Assembly (NCBI GenBank): GCA_040756735.1
Contig: JBFLYC010000057.1
Coordinates: 1 to 10,882, forward strand
Direction of reading: 5' to 3'
Source: JBFLYC01 sp040756735
GTDB lineage: Bacteria; Bacillota; DSM-16504; Desulfitibacterales; Desulfitibacteraceae
DNA length: 10,882 nt
The notes beneath the pieces were generated by a model that worked only from the letters and a program-made list of their open reading frames with translations, searched no databases and was not told the DNA's origin. Shown one piece after another: positions 4,405 through 10,790 of the stretch. Each line of letters opens with the position of its first letter. The first letter of the stretch is position 1. A program made the position numbers and the translations under genes.

Positions 4405-5259
4405 ATGGTGCAAAAGGGAGAACTGCTTGCTTCTTTGGACGTAGAACAGCAGCGGCTGAGTCTGGAAAAGCATTATGAGCAGAAGCAGGAGATGCTTTTG
4501 GGAATAGAAAAGCTAAAAATACGTAAGCAGGAATTAATAGAGGACTACGAAAGAAAAAAGATCTTTTATCAGGAGGGTGGTATTTCCAAAATTGCACTGG
4601 AAAGCGCCCAAAACCAATTAGAAATTTTAGAAAAGGACCTGGAGATGATGGAAAGCCGATTCAGAGCATTATTACTATTGGAACAGGAGTTAGAATTGGG
4701 TATGGAAAAGAGCAGTCTCTATGCTAGTTCTAATGGTGTCATATTAAGAAAGCACGCACAGGAGGGACAGTTTGTTGGAGCTGGCCAGCCTGTTTATTCA
4801 CTTGGACAGGTGGAGCAGCTAAAGCTCATTGTAAATGTTCCTGTGGTTGAATTGGATAATTGGTCAAATGGCAGGCAGGTTGCTGTCCACTATAATGGAC
4901 AGAGGCTTTATGCCACTGTAGACAAAGTCTTTCCAGTGACCACAGGCGCAACTGGAAAGGTGGCAGTTGAGTTGACTTTAGATAATACAGATAGTGGCTG
5001 GTTAGCTGGAGAACTTGTGAGAGTAATTGACCATAAGGAAGCCAGAGAAGGATTTTTTGTTCCAATAGAGGCGGTAATGAAAAATAGGAATCCCTATGTC
5101 TTTGTGGTAAGCGATCATATGGTCCTTGAAAGGGAGATTTCTGTTGGTCTTCCAATATCATCACAGGTAGAAATTTTTGGACTTAATGAAGGTGACATGG
5201 TTGTCATAGGAGGTATGGAAAGGCTTCAGTCTGGAGATTTAGTAAGGATTATTGAATAG
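4405..5259 (+). CDS. RND efflux periplasmic adaptor (MFP/HlyD family), N-terminally truncated
   Basis: A 284-residue frame from ATG 4405; homology-like sequence begins slightly earlier (KNDGDMVQKGELLASLD from 4390). In adaptors this 'G-D-x-V-x-kGq-LL-x-lD' segment is the first half of the lipoyl domain, so roughly the first 60-90 residues, including signal or lipid anchor, are missing. Order: lipoyl half; coiled-coil hairpin (about residues 10-95, EQQRLSLEKHYEQ through MEKS); second lipoyl half (LYASSNGVILRKHAQEGQFVGAGQPVYSLG, about 103-132); beta-barrel (LKLIVNVPVVELDNW onward); and membrane-proximal domain (VPIEAVMKNRNPYVFVV...LNEGDMVVIGGMERLQSGDLVRI). Family members bridge an RND pump and export drugs, metals or lipids. 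The gene ends 13 nt before the pump gene, so they form one operon. The 5' end was replaced by repeat sequence, so export and function are unlikely; a disguised in-frame start upstream is not visible. Confidence 0.85.
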   Translation: MVQKGELLASLDVEQQRLSLEKHYEQKQEMLLGIEKLKIRKQELIEDYERKKIFYQEGGISKIALESAQNQLEILEKDLEMMESRFRALLLLEQELELGMEKSSLYASSNGVILRKHAQEGQFVGAGQPVYSLGQVEQLKLIVNVPVVELDNWSNGRQVAVHYNGQRLYATVDKVFPVTTGATGKVAVELTLDNTDSGWLAGELVRVIDHKEAREGFFVPIEAVMKNRNPYVFVVSDHMVLEREISVGLPISSQVEIFGLNEGDMVVIGGMERLQSGDLVRIIE

Positions 5260-5272
5260 GGGGTGAGAGAAA

Positions 5273-6398
5273 ATGATAGAGCTTGCCATTAGGAAAAAGA
5301 AGGTGGTTATCCTATTTGCCATAATGCTTTTTATCTATGGATTACTAACACTGTACCTATTACCAAGAAGAGAAATACCTGAAACAGATCTGCCCATGGC
5401 CACCATTCTTACCATATACCCAGGAGCTGAGGCTGAGCAGGTTGAAAAATATGTAACAAACAGGATAGAGGATAAGCTGTCAGGGGTACGTGAAATTGAA
5501 GAGGTAACCTCCACCTCAAGTGCAGGTGTTTCAAATATAGTTATAGTATTAAAAGAAGGAACAGACAAGGATAAAGCATGGAATCTCATCAGGCAGAAGA
5601 TCAAGGAGGCACAAAACCTATTCCCCGATGGTGTTCATGAACCCAATTTCAACGATGCTTTAAACATGCAGGGTATATCACTCTATATGCTTAAGGCTGA
5701 TACATATGATGAGCTGTTCAACATTAACCAGCAGCTTGAAGCATGGGAGAGGAGATTTAATCAAATACCAGGCGTGGCAAGGGCTCTTATTCAGGGCATG
5801 CCTGAACAGGAGGTTTTAATTAGGCTGCATGCAGAAAAGATGAGGCATCTAAATCTAGACATAGCTCAGATAATGGGTGTCATATATGGTGAGATAAATA
5901 CCATACCCCCTGGAAGTTGGCAGCTTGATGGCAGAGTTTACCAGCTTCAGCTGCAGGTGTCTGGTGGAATTAGGTGTGGATATGAACCAGATATCCCTGA
6001 TTGCCTTTATTATTGTCCTTGGAATTTTAGTGGATAACTCCATAGTAGTAAATGAGAATATAGAAAGGAGAATGCTTCTAGGCGAAAAAATTTCTGAGGC
6101 TGCAGTTAATGGGCCTAAAGAAGTTTTTAGCTCTGTTGTAACCTCTACAATTATCATAGTCTTTACTTTTTTACCACTCATGTTTTTATCAGGGGCGGCA
6201 GGTGGCTTCATTAGGCCCCTTCCGGCTATTATCATATCAAGTATAATAGCATCGGCCCTTGTTGCTTTATTCTTGATACCCATTTATGTGCAGGTAATAG
6301 GCACTAAAAGGGCCTTTTCAGAGGGAGGCAGAATTATAAGGCAGGGTTATCTCGGTAAAGCTCTAGATTCCCTGGCAAACTATCAAATAATTAGTTAA
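5273..6398 (+). pseudogene. RND-family efflux pump (AcrB-like), internally deleted, frameshifted and C-terminally truncated
   Basis: Starts at ATG 5273 after GGGGGTGAG. Residues 1-230 are a normal RND N-terminus: TM1 (VVILFAIMLFIYGLLTLYLL), 'P-R-R-E-I-P-E-T-D-L-P' and 'IYPGAEAEQVEKYVTNRIEDKLSGV', then porter subdomains PN1 and PN2. At about 5965-5985 the frame jumps: frame 1 runs to a stop at 6037 while frame 2 resumes with LGVDMNQISLIAFIIVLGILVDNSIVVNENIERRM, which is TM3-TM4 with the proton-relay 'G-x-x-VD-n-x-IVV-x-EN' motif. TM5 and TM6 follow, then the frame ends at 6398. Compared with a pump of about 1000 residues, about 150 residues are deleted internally and more than 500 at the C-terminus, so no transport is possible. 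A programmed frameshift is excluded because sequence is missing, not just shifted. Substrate cannot be inferred. Confidence 0.85.
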
Positions 6399-6427
6399 AC
6401 TATGACTTCATGCAAAGGATGTGTAGA

Positions 6428-6964
6428 ATGCAAAAGCAAAATAAAGATATTGTTAACAGGATGGAGCAGGGTATAAATCTACTGAAAAATGCTGAGTACG
6501 AAAAGGCAATAAAACATTTTCAAGAAATTATTAAACTTGATTCCAATAATGAGCCTTTTGCCAGAAATAATCTAGGATTAGTATATTTTCACAAAGGTGA
6601 TTTAGAGCAGGCGCTAGAAACAATCAAACCAAATATTGAAAAGTCAGCACAGCCGAATCCCTTTGGACATGCCCTTGCTGCCCAAATATACCTGAAACTA
6701 GGAAATAAAACAAGGGCAGTAAGTGAGCTTGACCTGGCCGTTAAAGACTTTGAACAGGGAGTATCCTCTTGTAGAAACACTTCAAATATACCTAAATATT
6801 GGAAAGAGTATTTAATTAAAATATTTGAAACAGCAGGAGCCCTAGAAGACCATCGTCTGGCATATAACGTGTATCGCAACTGGCAGAACTTATCAGACAA
6901 CTCGGAAATTAAATTCATGGCTGGTGCGGCTGCTTTTAACCTGGGTAGATTTCGTCAGAATTAG
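6428..6964 (+). CDS. Tetratricopeptide (TPR) repeat protein, probably C-terminally truncated
   Basis: I prefer the ATG at 6428 (MQKQNKDIVNRMEQG...) because AAAGGA lies 7 nt upstream; an in-frame ATG at 6410 has no ribosome site. Three TPR units are visible: residues about 9-42 (EQGINLLKNAEYEKAIKHFQEIIKLDSNN), about 46-79 (ARNNLGLVYFHKGDLEQALETIKPNIEKS) and about 82-115 (GHALAAQIYLKLGNKTRAVSELDLAVKDF). Each has the W/L-G-Y-A-F-A-P pattern of paired helices used for protein-protein contact. A further helical pair ends in FMAGAAAFNLGRF, a TPR start that breaks off with RQN and a stop. The truncation point near 6955 coincides with the beginning of unrelated sequence. There is no signal peptide, so it is probably cytoplasmic. 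Partner unknown. Confidence 0.75.
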   Translation: MQKQNKDIVNRMEQGINLLKNAEYEKAIKHFQEIIKLDSNNEPFARNNLGLVYFHKGDLEQALETIKPNIEKSAQPNPFGHALAAQIYLKLGNKTRAVSELDLAVKDFEQGVSSCRNTSNIPKYWKEYLIKIFETAGALEDHRLAYNVYRNWQNLSDNSEIKFMAGAAAFNLGRFRQN

Positions 6965-7157
6965 CTCAATCACCAAAAAGTTTGGGTCTACTGAAGGAGA
7001 TGGTTATTTTGGGAATGAAAAACAACCAGGGTCTGAGGTAGGCTTTTTATGGTCATTATGCCTTGTCTATGTGGGGAAAGCCATAATCAATGGCAGAAGA
7101 ACGGCAATTGTCACCATCCCCTTGGAGCTCAGAGAAGAGCTGCGCAAACTGCTTTAG
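6965..7157 (+). other. Unrecognised C-terminal fragment in a 221-bp gap
   Basis: One frame entering from the TPR gene's end (a start at 6924 would lie inside the TPR gene) reads SSITKKFGSTEGDGYFGNEKQPGSEVGFLWSLCLVYVGKAIINGRRTAIVTIPLELREELRKLL and stops at 7157. Composition is protein-like and the end (RTAIVTIPLELREELRKLL) looks like a genuine C-terminus, but there is no ribosome site or start of its own and I do not recognise the family. It is most likely the tail of a lost gene fused to the truncated TPR gene. Confidence 0.3.
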
Positions 7158-7185
7158 CCAACTATTATTTTGAGGTGTGGTTTCT

Positions 7186-7692
7186 ATGGGACTAAGTTAT
7201 GATGTTGTCAAATTAGTAGCTTACAGAAATGAATGGGCAGAAAAATTTAAATATGAATGTGAACTAATTGCTGATGTAACAGGAATAGAAGGGTCAAAAA
7301 TCCACCATATAGGCAGTACCTCTGTTCCAGGAATGATAGCAAAGCCTATTTTAGATATTATGATTGAAGTGAATAAGACTGATGATGCTACATTACTTAT
7401 ACCCTTCCTGAATGAAATAGGTTACACGTTTTTTGGGGAATGTGGAAGGCCAGGAAGACTGTTCTTTGTAAAGGGAAAACCAAATAATTGTACTCATCAC
7501 CTGCATGTAGTAGAAAAAGGAAGCATCTATTGGAAAAACAATTTAAGGTTTAAGGAATTATTAATACAAAAACCAGATTTAGCAGCGGCATATGCAATCG
7601 TTAAAGTGAATTTAGCAAGAAAGTACCCATACAATAGAGAAGAGTATAGAATTAATAAATCAAAATTCATTGACAAAGTATTAAAAGGGTAA
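7186..7692 (+). CDS. GrpB family protein (UPF0157, nucleotidyltransferase-like fold)
   Basis: A 168-residue protein of normal length for the GrpB/UPF0157 family. Near residue 40 it carries the hallmark HHIGSTSVPGMIAKPILDIMIEV, the nucleotidyltransferase-like 'GS-x-x-v-x-G-x-x-aK-P-x-iDi' strand-turn. It then has the conserved histidine pair in CTHHLHVV and the C-terminal 'L-x-x-kYP-x-nReeY-x-x-x-K-x-x-fI'. Members are small cytoplasmic proteins without an established reaction; some occur fused to dephospho-CoA kinase. ATG 7186 has TTTGAGGTG 8 nt upstream and is preferred over an in-frame GTG at 7177 that overlaps this ribosome site. No damage is seen, which makes it one of the few complete genes here. 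The next fragment (deaminase) joins directly at its stop codon, so its original downstream neighbour is lost. Confidence 0.9.
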   Translation: MGLSYDVVKLVAYRNEWAEKFKYECELIADVTGIEGSKIHHIGSTSVPGMIAKPILDIMIEVNKTDDATLLIPFLNEIGYTFFGECGRPGRLFFVKGKPNNCTHHLHVVEKGSIYWKNNLRFKELLIQKPDLAAAYAIVKVNLARKYPYNREEYRINKSKFIDKVLKG

Positions 7693-8326
7693 AATTGTTC
7701 TGCCCGGTTTAATTAACACCCACGTACACACTTCTCAACAGCTCGGCAGAGGTCTGGGTGATGATGTTTCTTTGCTTACCTGGCTGTATGAAAGGATTTG
7801 GCCCTATGAAAGCCGCCTTACAGAAAAAGATTCTTGTATCTCCACAGACAAATATCAGGTCGGTGTACACATGCATGTAGCAGAAATACCAGAGGAGATT
7901 GAATACGCCAAAAAGACCAGAGGAGCCAGTACAGTAAAGCACCTATATAATCTGGGGGTTTTGGACAAGAATTTCTTGGCTGTCCATGCAGTATGGCTTA
8001 CTGATGAGGAAATTAACATCTTTGCTGAAAAGGGAGTTAAAGTTTCTCATAATCCGGCAGCAGCTATACGTGTTTTGGGATTGCAAAAATTCCGGAAATG
8101 ATTGATAAGGGAATTGTAGTAACCATTGGCACTGATGGGGCCCCATCAAACAACAGAATGGATTTAATAGACGAAATGTGGCTGACATCATTAATCCACA
8201 AAGGAAGGCTCCTTGATCCTTCTGTTATGCTGCCCAACAGATACTAAAAATGGTAACTATTGACGGGGCAAAGGCACTGGCCATGGGAAAAAGAAATCGG
8301 CTCATTAGAAGAAGGCAAAAAAGCTA
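7691..8326 (+). pseudogene. S-adenosylhomocysteine/methylthioadenosine deaminase-like amidohydrolase, multiply broken
   Basis: The sequence reads (K)IVLPGLINTHVHTSQQLGRGLGDDVSLLTWLYERIWPYESRLTEKDS from 7692: the metal-binding HxH of the ATZ/TRZ amidohydrolases (cac-gta-cac at 7721-7729) in the MTA/SAH deaminase subgroup. The first 50 or so residues are absent. At about 7848 an in-frame deletion of roughly 115 residues joins CIST to DKYQVGVHMHVAEIPEE. Further metal or catalytic residues remain: His in HMHVAE, His in LAVHAVWL, Asp in TIGTDGAPSNNRMDLIDEM. Three single-base shifts are inferred from the expected protein: one base missing at about 8080, one missing at about 8229, one extra A at about 8286. 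The last readable part is IGSLEEGKKA, cut at 8326 by the 282-bp repeat. A 109-residue open frame at 7772-8101 is only a piece of this gene. Intact homologues deaminate SAH or MTA in methyl-cycle salvage. Confidence 0.85.
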
Positions 8327-8372
8327 AAAAATGGGTTTTTGCTTCATGGACATTAATTTTCTTGTCAGTCAT
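8327..8372 (-). pseudogene. 5' fragment of the vapB/phd antitoxin gene with duplicated promoter
   Basis: ATG at 8370-8372 on the minus strand begins MTDKKINVHEAKTHF, identical to the intact antitoxin at 1312-1551, then runs into antisense deaminase sequence. The promoter (TATAAT at plus 8395-8400, TTGACT at plus 8419-8424) is complete, so transcription antisense to the deaminase fragment is possible. The fragment is too short to fold or bind a toxin. Confidence 0.8.
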
Positions 8373-8608
8373 AAATACTCACCACCTTAATTATATTATA
8401 GACTAAGCTTGTAGACTAAGTCAAGTGCAGCACATGCACAAAGGCACATGCACAAAGGGACGGTTCGTGCGGCCGAGCAAGGTTGTAACACATAGCGGGT
8501 GGGATTCCCGCCGGGAAAGAACCAGCCATTCACTCGTAGCGAGTCTTGGAGGGTAATAGGCAACTACTGCCTTTAAGCGCAGACAGTTAGATAATGGGCC
8601 GAAAGCCA
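8327..8608. repeat. 282-bp direct repeat, copy B
   Basis: Partner of 1506-1787, with substitutions at about 8405 (operator), 8478, 8480 and 8491. It starts inside the deaminase pseudogene and ends inside the group II intron. Its minus strand carries the first 15 codons of the phd-type antitoxin (start at 8372) and the complete promoter. Confidence 0.95.
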
Positions 8609-8658
8609 TTGCTCTAACTAGGGACACATTAACTACACACAGAGGTAGGTACAAAATA

Positions 8659-8802
8659 ATGGGAACAAAACTAGAAAGAATAGCAGAATAAGCGAAATCT
8701 CAACCAGAAATGAACCTATTTTTGAAGAGATATCCATTACCAAAACCAAGGATAAAAGTAAACATTTATGAACTAAGAAAAGAGATTAGCTATATCATGT
8801 AA
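8659..8802 (+). pseudogene. ltrA: Group II intron reverse transcriptase/maturase, collapsed remnant
   Basis: AGAGGTAGGT at 8641-8650 precedes ATG 8659. MGTKLERIAE is the standard N-terminus of group II intron reverse transcriptases ('k-L-e-r-I-A-e-l-A-k'). Codon 11 is TAA where leucine (TTA) is expected, followed by AKSQPEMN. The same frame then continues LFLKRYPLPKPRIKVNIYELRKEISYIM to TAA at 8800-8802. The YPLPKPRI segment may be the maturase C-terminus joined by deletion of several hundred residues, but that part is tentative. All reverse transcriptase motifs (including YADD) are missing, so no activity is possible. Confidence 0.65.
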
Positions 8803-8815
8803 ATGATGGTAGGAA

Positions 8816-8848
8816 GAGCCGTGTGCGATAGTTCCGCAAGCACGGTTC
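8816..8848 (+). ncRNA. Group II intron domain V (catalytic hairpin)
   Basis: GAGCCGTG pairs with CACGGTTC (8 pairs, one G-U). The 5' strand contains the AGC catalytic triad, the 3' side carries the usual two-base bulge (AG before CACGG), and the upper stem is TGCG/CGCA. The terminal loop is not a clean GNRA tetraloop, a possible sign of decay. This is the most diagnostic RNA element of the intron. Confidence 0.85.
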
Positions 8849-8902
8849 TGGGAGGGGGAGGAACACAATCCTTAATAAAGGAAAGGTTCTTCTCTACTCG
8901 AC

Positions 8903-8970
8903 TTTTGTGTTGAGCTTTTGCGTTGCAAAGCACTTTTGCAGCACTTTTGTGAAGCAAATAGTTTATTCCA
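8903..8970. other. 3' exon of the hairpin repeat and short non-coding spacer
   Basis: TTTTGTGT at 8903-8910 is the right arm of the interrupted CACAAA...TTTGTG repeat. The rest contains the similar runs GCACTTTTGCAGCACTTTTGTG. Nothing coding is seen before the stop codon of the convergent ABC ATPase gene. Confidence 0.5.
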
Positions 8971-9660
8971 TTATTGCCCTGCCATTAGCTTTAACAGTTG
9001 GGATTCTATCTTAATAAACTCTGGGTCTGAAAAGTCCCTTGCTTGCCCAAGGTCTATTTTGAGGTCATGGATGATAATAGAAGGGGCTGCAGAGATAATG
9101 ACGATCCTGTCTGCAAGGAGCAGGGCTTCCTTTAGATCGTGGGTAACTGCCAGTATGGTAAAGCCTTTTTCTTGCCACTGTTTCACCACATCATCTACTA
9201 TCCCCAGCTTGACCTTTAAATCCAGGGAAGAAAAGGCCTCATCAAGGATAAGGAGGTCAGGCTCATTAATAAGTGCCCGGGCCAGGTTGACACGCTGCTT
9301 CATGCCTCCACTTAGCTGGTTGGGATAATATGAGGCAAAGCCAGCAAGTCCAAGCCTTGCAAGGATGTTTTCAATATCGGCATCTTCCCTGATAAATTTG
9401 AGGTTTTGGGCCACGCTGCGCCAAGGTATCAGCCTCGGTTCTTGAAAGACAAAGCCAATCCTTTTGCAGTCAGTGACAATCTCTCCACTTGTCTGCTTTT
9501 CCAGGCCGGCAGCAATCTTTAAAAAGGTTGTCTTGCCTGCACCTGAAGGGCCCAAAAGGGCAATCCTTTCAGAACTTTTAACAGTCAAACTCCAATTTCT
9601 GATAACCTCCAGCTTGTCATAAGATTTGCAGAGGTTTTTTACCCTTATGCCGGCACCCAT
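8971..9660 (-). CDS. ABC transporter ATP-binding protein, nitrate/sulfonate/taurine type
   Basis: A 229-residue nucleotide-binding subunit of normal length. Walker A GPSGAGKTT (residues 37-45), Q-loop in VFQEPRLIPW (Q73), signature LSGGMKQR (116-123), Walker B LLILDEAF (136-143), D-loop SSLD (144-147) and the switch His in VTHD (H174) are all present. The 'FQEPRLIPW-x-x-V-x-x-N' stretch is typical of the SsuB/TauB/NrtD subfamily, which energises uptake of sulfonates, taurine, nitrate or related small molecules. It overlaps the upstream permease gene by 16 nt; GAAAGGA lies about 9 nt before the ATG. It lies on the inner face of the membrane, bound to the permease. The protein looks intact, but its permease is truncated and no substrate-binding protein is in the window, so the system is probably non-functional here. 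Substrate cannot be decided. Confidence 0.92.
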   Translation of the reverse strand: MGAGIRVKNLCKSYDKLEVIRNWSLTVKSSERIALLGPSGAGKTTFLKIAAGLEKQTSGEIVTDCKRIGFVFQEPRLIPWRSVAQNLKFIREDADIENILARLGLAGFASYYPNQLSGGMKQRVNLARALINEPDLLILDEAFSSLDLKVKLGIVDDVVKQWQEKGFTILAVTHDLKEALLLADRIVIISAAPSIIIHDLKIDLGQARDFSDPEFIKIESQLLKLMAGQ

Positions 9661-10184
9661 TTTTTCGAAATCCTTTCAAAGACCTTTTTTATTACCCTTT
9701 CAGCCATAAATCCCAAAACCACAGCAAATAACGTCAGGGCCCATACCTTAGCTACATTTACCTCATACCTTGCTGATAATATTTGAACTCCCAATCCTGT
9801 ATTGCCACTTAAATACTCTGCTACCAGGATCACTTTCCAGGCCTGTCCCAGGGTAACATCAACTATGGCTATTATAAAGGGGATCAAAGAGCCAAGGTAA
9901 ATATCTTTAAGGACCTTCTTTTTGGGTATTTTGTAGACCCTGGCCATTTCCAACAGGTTCTTGTCAAGGTTTCTCACACCTGAAACAGTGGTCAAGAGGG
10001 CCATGGGTATTAATGACACGAAGGCTATGAAAACAGGGCCCTTCCAGCCTATTCCCCAGGCAAAAATCACAAGGGACAGCCATGAAATGACAGGTACGGC
10101 TTGGACTATTAAAATCACAGGCCTAAATATCTCATACAGGGGGTTAAAAAGGCCCAGGACAAGCCCCGCAGTTCGGATGTCCCT
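9645..10184 (-). CDS. ABC transporter permease (SsuC/TauC-like), N-terminally truncated
   Basis: The frame is open from just after a TAA at plus 10185-10187 to the stop at 9645, about 179 residues against the usual 250-260. Family-like sequence reads from RTAGLVLGLFNPLYEIFRPVILIVQAVPVISWLSLVIFAWGIGWKGP, so the first one or two membrane helices are lost. An ATG at 10116-10118 could start a 157-residue product. The EAA cytoplasmic loop that docks on the ATPase is present (EMARVYKIPKKKVLKDIYLGSLIPFI), followed by three further hydrophobic segments. It overlaps the ATPase gene by 16 nt, so they share an operon. The 5' break coincides with the beginning of the oppositely oriented amidase fragment at 10176-10190. 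Without the N-terminal helices a working channel is unlikely. Confidence 0.82.
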   Translation of the reverse strand, partial: RDIRTAGLVLGLFNPLYEIFRPVILIVQAVPVISWLSLVIFAWGIGWKGPVFIAFVSLIPMALLTTVSGVRNLDKNLLEMARVYKIPKKKVLKDIYLGSLIPFIIAIVDVTLGQAWKVILVAEYLSGNTGLGVQILSARYEVNVAKVWALTLFAVVLGFMAERVIKKVFERISKKWVPA

Positions 10185-10790
10185 TTAAAATCTAGAATCG
10201 ATAAGGCCATAGCCCAAAGAGTCAAACTGTTAATGAGCTTCCATGCAGATGCGAACGACAATCCTAGCGCAAAAGGACATTGGGCTTTTTATTGGTATAG
10301 TTGCCCTGAAAGCAAAAGGCTAGCTGAAATATGGAGCAAATATGCCAAAACTATTTTGCCTAACAATAGTAGAGGTATTGTTGGCTGTAAACCTAACTTT
10401 TGGGCTAATTTCTATATGTGTAGGGAGCCGGTTATTAATCCAACATACAAATTCCCCTCAATCCTTATGGAACACGGCTTTATGACCAATCTGCAGGACT
10501 CAGCATTATTAAAGTCTGATATATTTAGGCGAGATTGTGCCAGGGTTGCCATAAGTACAGCATGTGAGTTTTTTGATAGACAACTAAAGCCGATGAAAGA
10601 GGCTGAAGAGGTGGACAAGTGCAAGGTGTACCTTGATGGAGCCCTAATTGGTGAAGGATTATTGTACGAACAAAGGGTGTATCTACCTGTCAGGGTATTG
10701 GAAAACAAAAGATATGTTGTTGAACGCTGGGATGGAGGGACAATGACCGTCTATTTAAACTTCAAATCGGAAAGTAACTTTTCAAACTAA
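10176..10790 (+). CDS. N-acetylmuramoyl-L-alanine amidase (Amidase_3) with C-terminal stalk domain, N-terminally truncated
   Basis: The frame is readable from about 10176 (DVPLKSRIDKAIAQRVKLLMSFHADAN); the first ATG is 10233. Amidase_3 enzymes cleave the bond between MurNAc and L-Ala in peptidoglycan. Retained: the zinc-ligand His in MSFHADAN and the catalytic Glu in PSILMEHGFMTN. Lost with the N-terminus: the first zinc-ligand His (usually in a GHGG-like motif) and the zinc-ligand Glu, so the enzyme should be inactive. Residues from about 130 on (KVYLDGALIGEGLLYEQRVYLPVRVLENKRYVVERWDGGTMTVYL) are a copper-amine-oxidase N-terminal-like domain, a common cell-surface add-on in clostridial hydrolases. 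There is no signal peptide or ribosome site upstream, because the 5' end is replaced by the permease fragment. Family and domain order are clear. Confidence 0.85.
   Translation, partial: DVPLKSRIDKAIAQRVKLLMSFHADANDNPSAKGHWAFYWYSCPESKRLAEIWSKYAKTILPNNSRGIVGCKPNFWANFYMCREPVINPTYKFPSILMEHGFMTNLQDSALLKSDIFRRDCARVAISTACEFFDRQLKPMKEAEEVDKCKVYLDGALIGEGLLYEQRVYLPVRVLENKRYVVERWDGGTMTVYLNFKSESNFSN

Larger units (their letters stand above)
4277..4444 (+). pseudogene. ParE/RelE toxin, truncated to its first 28 codons and fused to repeat sequence
   Basis: The ATG at 4277 overlaps the antitoxin stop. Codons 1-28 (MYKILRTDKAEAQLRDIIFHIADDSGAV) are genuine ParE/RelE N-terminus, identical to the remnant at 2032-2111 except for the stop codon there. 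After 4362 the frame enters the GGGACACACAGGGACGGTTCTTT repeat and then out-of-frame adaptor-gene sequence, stopping at 4442-4444 to give 55 residues. The beta-sheet core and catalytic or gyrase-interacting residues are gone, so no toxin activity is expected. The fused tail (KRDTQGRFFTKMMGIW...) is not natural ParE. Confidence 0.85.
8467..8902 (+). mobile_element. Deleted (436-nt) group II intron with both ends present
   Basis: The 5' end (GTGCGGCCGAGCAAGG) is identical in position to copy A within the repeat, and 142 nt of domain I follow. At 8609 it diverges from copy A, having lost the rest of domain I including the EBS1 segment. It resumes with sequence preceding the maturase gene, a collapsed maturase ORF (8659-8802), domain V (8816-8848) and domain VI. 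Domain VI closes through GAGGAAC and GTTCTTC with a candidate bulged branch A at 8896, and the 3' end CTCGAC is at 8902. Joining the flanks gives CACAAAGGGACGGTTC and TTTTGTG, an inverted repeat, which supports both boundaries. It lacks most of domain I, so autonomous splicing or homing is unlikely. Confidence 0.85.

Noticed and set aside
5925..6037. Programmed frameshift between the two RND frames
   Set aside because: The two frames do not join at adjacent positions of the protein; about 150 residues are missing, so this is a deletion, not recoding.
8971..9328. Plus-strand open frame at 8918-9328
   Set aside because: Antisense to an ABC ATPase that has every motif intact.
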